Shown here one piece after another: positions 34,484 through 43,804 of a stretch of DNA of 64,000 bases. The position numbers were made by a program, and so were the translations under genes. This DNA comes from Halobacteriovoraceae bacterium (GTDB taxonomy: Bacteria > Bdellovibrionota > Bacteriovoracia > Bacteriovoracales > Bacteriovoracaceae), in the NCBI GenBank assembly GCA_002707495.1, contig PAMZ01000015.1, positions 1 to 64,000 on the forward strand, in the 5' to 3' direction. Each line of letters starts with the position of its first letter. Within the stretch, counting starts at the first letter, position 1. The notes under the pieces are model-generated. The model was not told where the DNA came from, ran no database searches, and saw nothing but the letters and a program-made list of their open reading frames with translations.

Positions 34484-34921
34484 TTAATCGCATTTAAGAA
34501 GCATTGCGAAAGCATCGCTCCCATCTGAATAAAATGAATCTTTCTTTAGAAGTTTCTCAAAACCTAAGCTCTCATACAGAGCAATCGCAGCAATATTATT
34601 AACAGCAACTTCAAGATAAATTTGCTTTAATTCGAATTTTTTAATTGAGTATTTAATCATATCAGAAGCCAGACCCTTTTTGCGCGAGTCCTGGACTACA
34701 TAAATTTTCAATAAATGATAGGATTCTACTCCTTGAGATGTGTTAAATAGACTAAATCCGCACAGTTTATCCTGATCATATGCTGCAATCAAGGCATGGT
34801 AGTCGTAGACCAAACTATTCCAATGGGATTCTCTCCAAGGAAAGGGGAAAAATTTTTGATCCCATTCAGCCAGAATAGGTCTTAAATTTGACCACTCACT
34901 CGAATCAATCAGGCCTACCAA
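34484..34921 (-). CDS. GNAT N-acetyltransferase (RimI-like)
   Basis: 145 aa. The acetyl-CoA-binding loop is in VVQDSRKKGLASDMI, and LEVAVNNIAAIALYESLGFE is the typical C-terminal GNAT strand-helix, close to RimI (alanine acetylation of ribosomal protein S18). The start is TTG with GGAGG five bases upstream, overlapping the previous gene's end, which suggests coupling. The true substrate is unknown. Confidence 0.85.
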   Translation of the reverse strand: MVGLIDSSEWSNLRPILAEWDQKFFPFPWRESHWNSLVYDYHALIAAYDQDKLCGFSLFNTSQGVESYHLLKIYVVQDSRKKGLASDMIKYSIKKFELKQIYLEVAVNNIAAIALYESLGFEKLLKKDSFYSDGSDAFAMLLKCD

Positions 34922-35559
34922 TAGGCCTCCTCATCAATCTGCTGGTCAATGGAAGTAATGAGGTTTCTCGCTCCGATAACTGCTTTTTCAACATCACTCA
35001 CACTACTCTTTCCCTGCGACTCAGAGGGTAAAAACCTTGATCTTACAAAAACTTCAAGTCTTACTATGGGTTCAAAAGACTTAATAAATTCTTTTTCATC
35101 AAAAAGAGACAAATCACATTTTTTTTGAGTCGCTGATAGTCGAAAATACTTCGGAAGGGAAGGTTGAATGCTCACATCGTGAGACTTTGAATAGGCAAGC
35201 AATTTGAAAAAGGGAATTAATTTCTCAAAATACTTCACATCTTTTTGGTTAAATTCAGTCCCCACTTTTAATTCATTTAATCTTCCTCCAGAGAAATCTT
35301 GAGAGAAAATCTTATGAACCAATGACTCTGGGTACATACATTTTAAATCTTCTATGTTTTTTTTGGTTCGCTTTAAATCTTTAAGAGAGAGGACCTCATT
35401 AGCAATTTTAAATACAAATTTATCTTGAAGAATAATTTCATCGCTATCGGCACTGGCAATAGGTAGTACTAATGCCGACGCCAATATAATTTTGAAGTAA
35501 AACTTAAACAGGTGCGTTGATATCCACGTTACCGATGAAACGTTTTTGAACAGCATCAT
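34915..35559 (-). CDS. Exported protein of unknown function
   Basis: About 214 aa. A hydrophobic segment ending at PIASA follows about 20 basic/aromatic residues and looks like a long signal peptide. The mature part is helical and charged, with two Cys (KCMYP, KKCDL) about 90 residues apart that could form a disulfide. GGAAG lies just before ATG 35559/35556. The first 56 bp overlap the end of the TPR-regulator gene, unusually long. Confidence 0.6.
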   Translation of the reverse strand: MMLFKNVSSVTWISTHLFKFYFKIILASALVLPIASADSDEIILQDKFVFKIANEVLSLKDLKRTKKNIEDLKCMYPESLVHKIFSQDFSGGRLNELKVGTEFNQKDVKYFEKLIPFFKLLAYSKSHDVSIQPSLPKYFRLSATQKKCDLSLFDEKEFIKSFEPIVRLEVFVRSRFLPSESQGKSSVSDVEKAVIGARNLITSIDQQIDEEAYW

Positions 35560-36772
35560 CTTCCTTATGAAACCTTGCGTTTACTCTAGGGTTAAAGGTA
35601 TATCCATCTTTTCCACGCAGAATATACTTTCTATTATTTCCTTTGGGCTCAATAAGTTTTCTCAGACGAGATATAGACGTGTAAATCAATTTATCATGAA
35701 TTAATGGGTTATATTCATCTTTCCATATTGATTTTGCCAAGTCTTCCTTATTATAAGAATTTCCAGGGTTTCTAGCCAAAAGAAATAAGATTTCTAGTAG
35801 AACGAAACGATGTTTAAAATCAATAGGTCCAATATTTTTCTCATGAATCATTCTGTTGTGTCGGTCTAGATAGAGATCAACACTTGAATCATTTACGTCT
35901 TCAACTTGATCTTTAATCAAGCCATTTAATCTTTGATATTGAGAATTTATAGAGTGCGAAGCTATTCCAAACAGCATGAGGGCTTGATTGTACTCTCCAG
36001 AGCGTTTTGCCACGATTCCTTTTCCAAGCAAGATATAACCAAATAAATTCCAGCAATTCTTTTCTTGTAACAGGTTCATAGCTAAGTCGTAATTTTCATT
36101 AGCTAACTTAAACTCACCAAGTTCGCGATAAATATTTCCGTAAAGCTGGTGCATCGATCCTTTAAGATAACCTTTTTTAAGAATCGCTAGTAGTTCTTTT
36201 AATTGATTGAGGTATTGAAGTGCTTCGGTGTATTTGGCGAGGTTGAACGAAGCATTTGCCATGGCATAAAGACCTTTAGCAATAAGCTCTGGCTCATTTT
36301 CTGTTTGTGCTTTCTTATAGGAGAGAGAAAAGTTCTCAAGTGCTTTTTCAAACTCTCCTTTGTATGTCGCCACCATACCCACGTTATAAAAATAATGACT
36401 ACTTAAAGAGCCCATAGTTTGCTGAAACTTATCAACCAAGTTTTCGGCTTTAATAATGAGTTCTTTGGCTGCTTCTTCTTGTTCTTTCTCAGAATAAATT
36501 CTAATCAGGAATCCATAGCATTTGAACATAGCAAATGCATCTCGAGGGTAAATCGTCTTTTCTAAAGCCTTGATAAAAAATTCTTCAGCAGAACTTAAAT
36601 CAGCTTTGTCATAATAGATCTTAGCAAGTCGGTAATAGCCTTCACCTATGACTTTATCTTCGTCTGCATCAGAACCGAGCTGCATTCCGTTCTTAAAAGA
36701 CTCCGCTTTAGCCATGTAAAACTCATGAGGCTTTTGAGTGTTTGTTTGATTTTCAAGATTAGTTGTATCCAT
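35504..36772 (-). CDS. TPR protein with C-terminal OmpR-type winged helix
   Basis: 422 aa. Residues about 35-290 are tetratricopeptide repeats (e.g. AEEFFIKALEK, EALQYLNQLKEL, KLANENYDLAMNLL). Residues about 300-395 are a winged helix of the OmpR/PhoB kind: FVLLEILFLLARNPG, then KEDLAKSIWKD, the recognition-helix SISRLRKLIEP and the wing YILRGKDGYTF. No receiver domain. Order is TPR then DNA-binding, opposite to SARP regulators. It is likely a transcription regulator sensing partners through TPRs. Heads a minus-strand unit. Confidence 0.85.
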   Translation of the reverse strand: MDTTNLENQTNTQKPHEFYMAKAESFKNGMQLGSDADEDKVIGEGYYRLAKIYYDKADLSSAEEFFIKALEKTIYPRDAFAMFKCYGFLIRIYSEKEQEEAAKELIIKAENLVDKFQQTMGSLSSHYFYNVGMVATYKGEFEKALENFSLSYKKAQTENEPELIAKGLYAMANASFNLAKYTEALQYLNQLKELLAILKKGYLKGSMHQLYGNIYRELGEFKLANENYDLAMNLLQEKNCWNLFGYILLGKGIVAKRSGEYNQALMLFGIASHSINSQYQRLNGLIKDQVEDVNDSSVDLYLDRHNRMIHEKNIGPIDFKHRFVLLEILFLLARNPGNSYNKEDLAKSIWKDEYNPLIHDKLIYTSISRLRKLIEPKGNNRKYILRGKDGYTFNPRVNARFHKEDDAVQKRFIGNVDINAPV

Positions 36773-37019
36773 AGTTATCAGTTCCCCAATGACTCCCCTT
36801 TGCCGCTAAAACTTACATTAAAGCCAATCGTATGTAAAATGGATAAGGTTTTGAAATAACAGGGTTACTCAATTTTTATTATTTTCCATCTTACAATAAG
36901 CCCAAGACTTATATCTCTAGTCCTAACTCTTCTTAAGTCTAGCCAACTATCTATACCGTCAGAATCCATAATCAGTAATGCAAATGTAAATCTTACAAGT
37001 TGGGGGCTAATCTAAGTCG

Positions 37020-37048
37020 TTGTTAAATGGTAAAAATATTGCTAAATT
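37020..37048 (+). promoter_or_regulatory. Putative thrS promoter in the 36773-37081 intergenic region
   Basis: TTGTTA (37020-37025), 17-bp spacer, TAAATT (37043-37048), giving a leader of about 27 nt. The rest of this 309-bp gap between divergent genes shows no ORF or strong hairpin, and there is no T-box-like structure. Confidence 0.5.
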
Positions 37049-37081
37049 GGGCACTTATTTCATGAGAATTTAGAGGAAAAC

Positions 37082-38836
37082 ATGGCGGATTACGACTTAG
37101 AAACAATTAGACATTCTACTGCACACGTTATGGCCCAGGCCATTCAAGAGTTGTATCCAACCGAAACCGTGAAACTTGGAATCGGACCAACAATAGAAAA
37201 CGGCTTTTATTACGATATCGATATGCAATCCAGAATTCTGGATGAAGATCTCAAAAACATAGAAAAGAAAATGAAAGAGATCATCAAAAGAGGAGATGAG
37301 ATTGTAAGATTCGAGGTCCCTCGAGATGAGGCACTTAAAATTTTTGCTGAGCGCGGACAAGAGTATAAATTAGAACTTATTCGTGATCTTCCTGACAGTG
37401 AGGTTATATCTTACTACACTCAAGGAAATCATTTTATCGATCTCTGTCGAGGACCGCATGTTGAAACGACAAAAGCCCTCCCCTATAATTTTAAACTTCT
37501 GCACACAGCTGGAGCCTATTGGAGGGGGGACGAGAAACGTCCCATGCTTCAAAGAATTTATGCTGCCTGTTTTGAAACCAAAGAAGAGCTTAAGGCACAC
37601 CTTACTTTTTTAGAGGAAGCAAAGAAAAGAGATCATAGGAAACTTGGAAAAGAACTTAATCTTTTTCAATTTGATCCCGTGGCTCCTGGTTCTCCTTTTT
37701 TTGAGCCTAAAGGTGCCATCATTTATAATGAGCTCGTCGATTTTATGCGAAGAATATATCGCGTCTATGGATACAATGAAGTCATTACTCCACAAGTTTT
37801 AGATGTTCAACTATGGAAGACATCAGGGCATTACGATAATTATGCGGAAGATATGTTTTTTACCCAAGACGATCATCGAGAGATGGCGGTAAAACCAATG
37901 AACTGTCCCTGTCATATGCTCATGTTTAAAAATCGTCAGTATTCTTATCGAGATCTTCCGCTTCGTTACGCAGACTTTGGAAGGCTTCATCGAAATGAGA
38001 GAAGTGGAACGCTTGCGGGTCTCACACGAGTCAGGACTTTTTGCCAAGATGATGCTCATATCTTTCTAGAATCGAAGGATATTCAAGCTGAGATTGCAAG
38101 CCTTTTAGATATGTTCAACAAATGCTACGACCATTTTGGATTTAAAAATATCAAAATTGGACTTTCTACTAGACCCGAGAAAAAAGTGGGAACAGATGAA
38201 ATGTGGGATCAAGCTGAAGCAGCCCTCAAAGCGGCACTTGATTCCTCCGAGCATGACTATGTTATCAATGAAGGAGATGGAGCTTTTTACGGTCCCAAAA
38301 TCGACGTTCAAATGGCAGATGCACTTGGACGATACTTTCAACTTGGAACGGTTCAATTAGATTTCACTCTTCCTGAACGCTTTGATCTAAAATTCAAAAA
38401 TAAAGATGGTGTTGATGAAAGACCAGTGGTCATACATCGTGCCCTGCTAGGATCTCTTGAACGCTTTATTGGAGTTTATATTGAACACGTGGCAGGAGTA
38501 TTTCCTTTTTGGTTAGCACCTGAGCAAGTCGTTATCGTTCCAGTTAATACTGAAAATCATGCCGAAGCGGCACTGGCCTTAAATAAAGAACTACAAGTTC
38601 TAGGGGTGCGCTCTCGAGTTGATCTTAGTAATGAAACACTTGGGAAGAAGACACGAACAATCCAAAAATCAAAATGCCCTTATATGATCGTAATGGGAGA
38701 TGCTGAAATCGAAGCCAATAGCATTGCACTTCGAGCTCATGGCTCAAGAGACACGACTAATATGAGCAAAGAAGATTTCTTCTCCCATATGAAAGAGTTA
38801 TTAGCAGAAAAAATGCCCAAAAGCCTAAGAGAATAG
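37082..38836 (+). CDS. thrS: Threonyl-tRNA synthetase lacking the TGS domain
   Basis: 584 aa, about 60 shorter than E. coli ThrRS. It starts directly in the editing (N2) domain: RHSTAHVMAQA and DLCRGPH carry the His/Cys editing site. The class II core follows: RTF-containing motif 2 (near 318), NCPCHML (zinc Cys), and VIHRALLGSLERFIG (motif 3). The C-terminal anticodon domain ends in KSLRE. A stop codon in frame at 37043 shows that no TGS region was missed. AGAGGA precedes the ATG. ddl follows 3 bp later. Confidence 0.96.
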   Translation: MADYDLETIRHSTAHVMAQAIQELYPTETVKLGIGPTIENGFYYDIDMQSRILDEDLKNIEKKMKEIIKRGDEIVRFEVPRDEALKIFAERGQEYKLELIRDLPDSEVISYYTQGNHFIDLCRGPHVETTKALPYNFKLLHTAGAYWRGDEKRPMLQRIYAACFETKEELKAHLTFLEEAKKRDHRKLGKELNLFQFDPVAPGSPFFEPKGAIIYNELVDFMRRIYRVYGYNEVITPQVLDVQLWKTSGHYDNYAEDMFFTQDDHREMAVKPMNCPCHMLMFKNRQYSYRDLPLRYADFGRLHRNERSGTLAGLTRVRTFCQDDAHIFLESKDIQAEIASLLDMFNKCYDHFGFKNIKIGLSTRPEKKVGTDEMWDQAEAALKAALDSSEHDYVINEGDGAFYGPKIDVQMADALGRYFQLGTVQLDFTLPERFDLKFKNKDGVDERPVVIHRALLGSLERFIGVYIEHVAGVFPFWLAPEQVVIVPVNTENHAEAALALNKELQVLGVRSRVDLSNETLGKKTRTIQKSKCPYMIVMGDAEIEANSIALRAHGSRDTTNMSKEDFFSHMKELLAEKMPKSLRE

Positions 38837-38839
38837 AAT

Positions 38840-39811
38840 ATGAAGAAAAATATTGTATTGATCAAAGGTGGCGGAGGAACTGAGCATGATATCTCTCTTA
38901 TCTCTGCAGAATATATCGCATCGAAAATTGATCGAGACAAATTTAATCTTCACGAAGTACTTATTGATAAAAAAGGAAAGTGGACATCTCAAGGACTTCC
39001 CATTGATTTCAGTTTAAATGGCGAGATGATTTCGGGTTCTGAAAAGTTTAAAGTGGATGGAGCTATTCCTTGTATTCACGGACCACCTGGTGAAACAGGA
39101 GAGATTCAGTCTTATTTAAACATGAATAAGATTCCTTATATCGGGTGCGGACCAGAGGCAAGCACATTGTGCTTCAATAAACTCGCGACCAAATTGATTT
39201 TAGAAAATGCTGGAATCAAAACAGCTCCTTTTATTCAGGTGAGAAAAAATGAAAATGAACAGGCGCTTACGGATTTCTTTAAAAAGCACCAAGACATTTT
39301 TCTCAAGGCTACCAATCAAGGAAGCTCAGTCGGTTGCTATCATATAACGAAACTGGAAGAGTTAACTTTTCATTTAAAGGAGGCGTTTAGCTTATCTCCC
39401 TATGTTATAGCCGAAAAGACTATTAAAGGTAGAGAATTAGAATTAGCTGTCTATCAGGATGAGTCGGGCTGGCATGCAACTCTTCCTGGTGAAATCTATT
39501 GTCCAAATGAGTTTTATACTTACGAAGAGAAATACTCTCAGAATAGTCAGACAAAAACATTAGTCGTAGCGCCCGAGATTTCGGAACAAACATCCACTAA
39601 AATGAAGCAGATTGCTTTGGAAATAGTAGAAGTGATCAAGCTTCGCCATCTAGCAAGAATTGACTTTTTCCTTTCCGAAGACGGAGAAGTCTATATAAAC
39701 GAAATAAATACTTTTCCTGGGCACACCCCTATCTCTATGTTTCCTATGATGATGGAGAATGCTGGACTAAAGTACTTTAACTTTTTGAATTACCACCTCT
39801 CCCAATTCTAG
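38840..39811 (+). CDS. ddl: D-alanine-D-alanine ligase
   Basis: 323 aa. It makes the D-Ala-D-Ala dipeptide for peptidoglycan. ATP-grasp motifs: KGGGGTEHDISL (N-terminus), HGPPGETGEIQ, NQGSSVGCY (ATP loop), ARIDFFL and NEINTFPGHTPISMFP (metal ligands). Read with thrS (3-bp gap). Confidence 0.96.
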   Translation: MKKNIVLIKGGGGTEHDISLISAEYIASKIDRDKFNLHEVLIDKKGKWTSQGLPIDFSLNGEMISGSEKFKVDGAIPCIHGPPGETGEIQSYLNMNKIPYIGCGPEASTLCFNKLATKLILENAGIKTAPFIQVRKNENEQALTDFFKKHQDIFLKATNQGSSVGCYHITKLEELTFHLKEAFSLSPYVIAEKTIKGRELELAVYQDESGWHATLPGEIYCPNEFYTYEEKYSQNSQTKTLVVAPEISEQTSTKMKQIALEIVEVIKLRHLARIDFFLSEDGEVYINEINTFPGHTPISMFPMMMENAGLKYFNFLNYHLSQF

Positions 39812-39870
39812 CCTAAGCCTACTTTTTGTCCTCCACTGCCTTTAAAGGCTAAATTGGGTTAAAATAAACC

Positions 39871-40883
39871 ATGGCAAACCAAGTACAAAACTTTGTTCAT
39901 CAACACAATCTTATCCTCTCACTGAGGCCTGTTTTTATCGGACAGTTAATACTCTTGGAGAGCCTAGACAACCCAGCCTACGGTTTTTACGATGGTGAGT
40001 TCGTAGCGGTCATCGATGAGGATGAGCCCATAAGTTCTGGGTTAGTTTCGGAATATGCGAAAAAATATGGAAAAGAAATCTTTATCCATCAAAGAGATTT
40101 TTCTAGAATTGAAGAGCAAACCAGAAGTGAGCTAACGAAACTTTCAAGGTCCCTATCAGTGGGTCCCATAAAAAAGAATGCGCTTAAGCAAACCAACCTT
40201 TTATCGATGCAAATGGAAAATCTCTATCGAAATCCTTTTGATGACAATATTCTTACCACCCAATTTCAAAGTTCAAAAAATCTTAGTGGACTATTACTCA
40301 ATAATCGAGAGCTGCCAAGAGATCTCTTTCATAATTTAAGCCAATCCAGCTATCACTACACGATCGCTCAACCTCTACTTTCTTCTATCATTTATTTAAG
40401 TTTTATCCAGAGCCTAGGAGGCTTTAACGAAAAAGAAATCCAGAACCTCTTTTTAACGAGCTATTTTAAAGATATTGGTATGAGCTTGATTCCAAAAGAG
40501 CTCTTTGAAAAGAGATATTAACTGAGGCTGAAAAAAAGCTCTTTTCAAATCACGCTAATAGTTCGCAAGAAATACTCGACCAAAGAATTCCCCTAAGTGA
40601 GGCTTATTTAAATATGATCAAAAACCATCATCATTTAAATGAAAAAGTTTTTAGCCTTCTTCAAAAAGAACTCCCTTCAAATAGTAGTGAGTTTATGACG
40701 GGTATAGAATCTACTCTGATGAGTAGCTTAGATATTCTCGTGGCCATGACACACGAGAGGCCGTACAGAAAAGCCGTGAGCCCTTTTGAGGCTTTGGAGC
40801 TATTGAAGAAATTATTATCTGACGAATATCCACAAGAGTTTAAAGCCTTAGTCATTTTTCTTAAAAAGTTTTACTCCTTATAA
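39871..40883 (+). pseudogene. HD-GYP-like protein gene interrupted by a one-base frameshift
   Basis: Two frames belong to one gene. The first (39871-40521) ends FKDIGMSLIPKELFEKR followed by Y and a stop. The second, read from about 40515, continues ILTEAEKKLFSNHANSS and later MIKNHHHLN and ends at 40883. Together they give about 336 aa with the spacing of an HD-GYP domain (HDIG...IP, then KLT, H, and HHE). A missing A near 40513-40516 would explain the break. Catalytic residues are degenerate, with no HD or GYP, so it may be a c-di-GMP-binding relic. It could be a real mutation, a phase switch, or an assembly error. A TAAAAT box lies 5 nt before the ATG. Confidence 0.75.
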
Positions 40884-40973
40884 CTTTTTTCTTCCCAATC
40901 GGTTGTAAATATTGAAAAATTTAAGAGCAAAGGAATGCAAATCACCTAGCTATTTATTCTAAGGAGGGAATAC

Positions 40974-41198
40974 ATGGCACTACCAGTAGAAGTAAGTCCA
41001 TTAACAGGAATTATCGCAGAAGAAGCAGTTGTTATCGATTTTGGTGAGCACGAAGGAAAATCAGTGCTGGAAATCAATGACACCTGCCCAGACTTTTACA
41101 GTTATCTCGTAGACCAAAGAGAAACTGGAAACTTTTCTATTCGAAGGATGAAAAACAAAGAGTATAGACTTTATGTTCATACTACAACGCTGAACTAA
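40974..41198 (+). CDS. Small DUF3820-like protein
   Basis: 74 aa. VIDFGEHEGKSVLEI followed by CPDFYSYLVDQ resembles the 'FGKHKG...P.YL.WL' core of DUF3820 and exonuclease-associated small domains. Function unknown. AAGGAGG precedes the ATG at ideal spacing, implying strong translation. The stop overlaps the crcB start by one base. Confidence 0.7.
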   Translation: MALPVEVSPLTGIIAEEAVVIDFGEHEGKSVLEINDTCPDFYSYLVDQRETGNFSIRRMKNKEYRLYVHTTTLN

Positions 41199-41572
41199 TG
41201 AAATTATTGAGTATCGCTATCTTTGGAGTTGCCGGAGTTCTTACTCGACACTTTATTGATTCGAAATTCTCAGATAGTTCAACCACAGTTCCTCTCACAA
41301 CATTTTGGATAAATGTGTTAGGTTGTATGTTTGCAGGCAGCCTAGCATATTTTCTTTTAAACAGAGGGGCCACCGTTTTAACGACAGGTCTTTTAGTAGG
41401 TTTTTGTGGTGGCCTTACCACTTTCTCGGGCTATACCTTACAGACATTAAACCTCCAGCAAAATGGTCAGTTACTTAAGGCTTTTGCTTACGTTACACTC
41501 AGCCCTATAGCTGGATTAATCTTTGCATACTTAAGTTTCCACTTAACGGCTTTTCTCACTTCCCAGCAGTAA
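41198..41572 (+). CDS. crcB: Fluoride ion channel CrcB/FluC
   Basis: 124 aa with four membrane helices. GVLTRHFI, TFWINVLGCMFAG and GFCGGLTTFSGYTLQ are the conserved fluoride-pore motifs. Fluc dimers export fluoride to protect the cell. Coupled to the preceding gene; I do not see a fluoride riboswitch upstream. Confidence 0.93.
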   Translation: MKLLSIAIFGVAGVLTRHFIDSKFSDSSTTVPLTTFWINVLGCMFAGSLAYFLLNRGATVLTTGLLVGFCGGLTTFSGYTLQTLNLQQNGQLLKAFAYVTLSPIAGLIFAYLSFHLTAFLTSQQ

Positions 41573-41663
41573 GCTTTTCAATATTTTAATAATAATCCTT
41601 ACATTTAGGAGTAATGTTTTTCATAACAAAATTCTTTTCTTATAATTTCTCTAAGGAGTATTT

Positions 41664-42641
41664 ATGAAAAAAGGATTTTTTCTAGCTTGTCTATTTGCTG
41701 CACCGGCATTTTCTCAAAATTATCAAATTCATGTGCTTGAAGAGGGAGAGACTCTCTCCGAAGTTTTATATGAAAAAGGATACAAACCACTCTATGGTGA
41801 AGGTCAATGGGTTGAGAAAACACTCAAGATGAATCACCTTACTTCAGTCCAAGATAAAGAATTAAAAAAAGGATTTCCTATCATTCTTCCCGCTCTCAAA
41901 GGGGAAAATGATATTGCGAAGGAAAAAATAGTCGAGAAAACTATCTTTGAAGAAAAAGTCGTCTACCAAGCTGAAAAGCGAACAGGACTATTAGCAGGAT
42001 TTATTTCAAAACACCAAAACGTCTATCTCAATTTTGGGCATAGTCAATCTCAAAGCTCTCTTCCATCCACAACCTTTTCACAGGCAGAGAGATTCAATCT
42101 TGGAATAGATGTCGAGGGAAAAAATAGACATCGAATTGGCCGCCTTATTTACGATATCAATGCAGGAATTCAAGTTGGTTCACAAGGAAATGGTACATTT
42201 GAAGGTGACTCCACAAGAACAGCAGCTCTTGATCCTCGTATGAATATTTACACCGAGATGCAAATCAATTCTCCCGGTCTCGCTTTTGATTTTGGTCCCA
42301 GATTTAGTTTAGAAGAAAGGTCTCGCGTCACCGAAAGTCAGTCTCAAGATTATGATATTCGCAGGGATCGCATTGTCTGGGCTGGTTTTATGACGAAAAA
42401 AGAATTTCAAACATTAGGTTCAAAACTTATAGGTGGTCTAGATTTTCAAACAAGTTTTCTTCAAAACTCTGTAGACGGAAACCCAGTGAACTTCTCAGCC
42501 TCACAAGTGAACGGATATGCTAATATTCAGGTTGCCAATGAATACTACGTTGGACTCGGGTTCAATCAAACACAATATAACGATATTAACTTAAATAGTG
42601 AACAAAGTTTAAGTTTCAATTTTAGATACGAACTTAAGTAG
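41664..42641 (+). CDS. Exported protein with LysM-like N-terminus and barrel-like C-terminus
   Basis: 325 aa. Signal peptide ends at PAFS. Residues about 20-85 resemble a LysM-type start (YQIHVLEEGETLSEVLYEKGYKPLYG, KGFPIILP). The remaining 200 residues are beta-strand-rich with aromatic turns and end FNFRYELK, suggesting an outer-membrane barrel, though without a terminal Phe. AAGGAG precedes the ATG. It is followed 7 bp later by a lipoprotein gene, so the two may form an envelope complex. Confidence 0.65.
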   Translation: MKKGFFLACLFAAPAFSQNYQIHVLEEGETLSEVLYEKGYKPLYGEGQWVEKTLKMNHLTSVQDKELKKGFPIILPALKGENDIAKEKIVEKTIFEEKVVYQAEKRTGLLAGFISKHQNVYLNFGHSQSQSSLPSTTFSQAERFNLGIDVEGKNRHRIGRLIYDINAGIQVGSQGNGTFEGDSTRTAALDPRMNIYTEMQINSPGLAFDFGPRFSLEERSRVTESQSQDYDIRRDRIVWAGFMTKKEFQTLGSKLIGGLDFQTSFLQNSVDGNPVNFSASQVNGYANIQVANEYYVGLGFNQTQYNDINLNSEQSLSFNFRYELK

Positions 42642-42648
42642 GTACAAT

Positions 42649-43737
42649 ATGAAAGTCATCCTTCCCTTATTACTTTTTTTAGTTATTGGCTGTGAGGACA
42701 AGATCACTGAGTCTGAAACTCAAATCGTAGATCGTCCAACAGCATGTCCTAGCCCCAACCCTGAGTTAGAGCAATCTGAATTTAATTTTGCTGGAGTGAC
42801 TGAAGTATCAGATATCAACCGAACCTCTGCAGTCATTTCATGGGAAGAAAATTCAAACTTTCATCAATTTTTTGTGGTTTCAGTAGGACAAGCGCAACGT
42901 GAAATCCTAGGTACGGCTGAGCAAGGTAGTTCATCTTTCACTATAAAAGGCTTAACTCCCAATACAAATTATAAAATTTTAGTAAGGGCAATAGATCAAA
43001 AAGGTTTTTTAGAGCCAAATGATAAAACACTAAGCTTTACAACACTACCCTGGCCTAATTTCTCAAATTTGAAATCCCTTAGGTTCAATAGCTCGCAAGC
43101 CGTACAATTAGGGGAAAGTAGCAAGTTTGACCTCGGGAGCGCTTTTACGATTTCTACTTGGGTCAAGCAAAATGAAACTCCTCAAGAAGACCAGAGAATC
43201 TTCTCTTTTCACAGAAAGAGTAAATCAAGTTCAGCGCTCAGTTTAGGCGTAAAAGGCAATGGTGCTATCCATCTCGTCTATCAAAACCAAGATGATACTC
43301 AGATGACTTTCTCCTTTGATGCTGACTTTGCTGATAGTAAATGGCATCAGTTTGTCTTAGTTAATGATCTCGAATTCCTGAGGCTTTATGTGGACGGCAA
43401 TTTACTATTTAAACTTAAAGACAATTTACAGGGAGTAACGGGAACTCATCAAGCTCATATTGGCTCTTTAACAGGTATCCAAAAAGGCTTCAAAGGTCAG
43501 ATTGATGAATTCGCATTTTTTCAAAAAGCACTTGATGATAATGATGTCATAGAAATCTACAATGGCGGAAGTGCCTATGACCTAAGAGGACATAATGGAG
43601 CTCCTACATTAAAGCATTGGTATCGATTTGGTGATAGCTCTCAAGACAGTCCTTCAGTTATCGAGGATGTCGTGGGGAATAGAAACGCAATCCCATTTAA
43701 TATAGTAGAGTCTGATTTTACCACTGACTCTCCATAA
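42649..43737 (+). CDS. Lipoprotein with FN3 and LamG/concanavalin-like domains
   Basis: 362 aa. Lipobox LVIGC (near 15). Residues about 45-130 form a fibronectin type III domain (SAVISWEEN, LTPNTNYKILVRAID). Residues about 150-315 form a laminin-G/pentraxin-like jellyroll (FTISTWVKQ, WHQFVLVND, LRLYVDGNL, GQIDEFAFF). Such proteins bind glycans or other surfaces; a role in prey or surface attachment is inference. Operon with the preceding barrel-like protein. Confidence 0.85.
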   Translation: MKVILPLLLFLVIGCEDKITESETQIVDRPTACPSPNPELEQSEFNFAGVTEVSDINRTSAVISWEENSNFHQFFVVSVGQAQREILGTAEQGSSSFTIKGLTPNTNYKILVRAIDQKGFLEPNDKTLSFTTLPWPNFSNLKSLRFNSSQAVQLGESSKFDLGSAFTISTWVKQNETPQEDQRIFSFHRKSKSSSALSLGVKGNGAIHLVYQNQDDTQMTFSFDADFADSKWHQFVLVNDLEFLRLYVDGNLLFKLKDNLQGVTGTHQAHIGSLTGIQKGFKGQIDEFAFFQKALDDNDVIEIYNGGSAYDLRGHNGAPTLKHWYRFGDSSQDSPSVIEDVVGNRNAIPFNIVESDFTTDSP

Positions 43738-43769
43738 GCATTTGATATTATAAGGTATTAAATGCCGTG

Positions 43770-43798
43770 TTGTTAAAAACGAACGTTCGTGCTAAAAT
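43770..43798 (+). promoter_or_regulatory. tetR promoter overlapping a palindromic operator
   Basis: TTGTTA (43770-43775), 17-bp spacer, TAAAAT (43793-43798). The spacer contains the perfect 12-bp palindrome ACGAACGTTCGT (43779-43790), a typical TetR-family operator. The start should fall at or next to the ATG (43805), so the mRNA is probably leaderless. Confidence 0.8.
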
Positions 43799-43804
43799 AT
43801 CCCT

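Noticed and set aside
36773-37081. T-box or structured leader for thrS
   Set aside because: No long stem or T-box core; the putative promoter leaves only about 27 nt of leader.
40500-40540. Programmed -1 frameshift in the HD-GYP-like gene
   Set aside because: No proper X-XXY-YYZ slippery heptamer and no clear downstream structure; mutation or sequence error is simpler.
40884-41198. Fluoride riboswitch before the crcB unit
   Set aside because: I looked for the conserved GGCGATG/CGCC core and pseudoknot pattern and did not find it.
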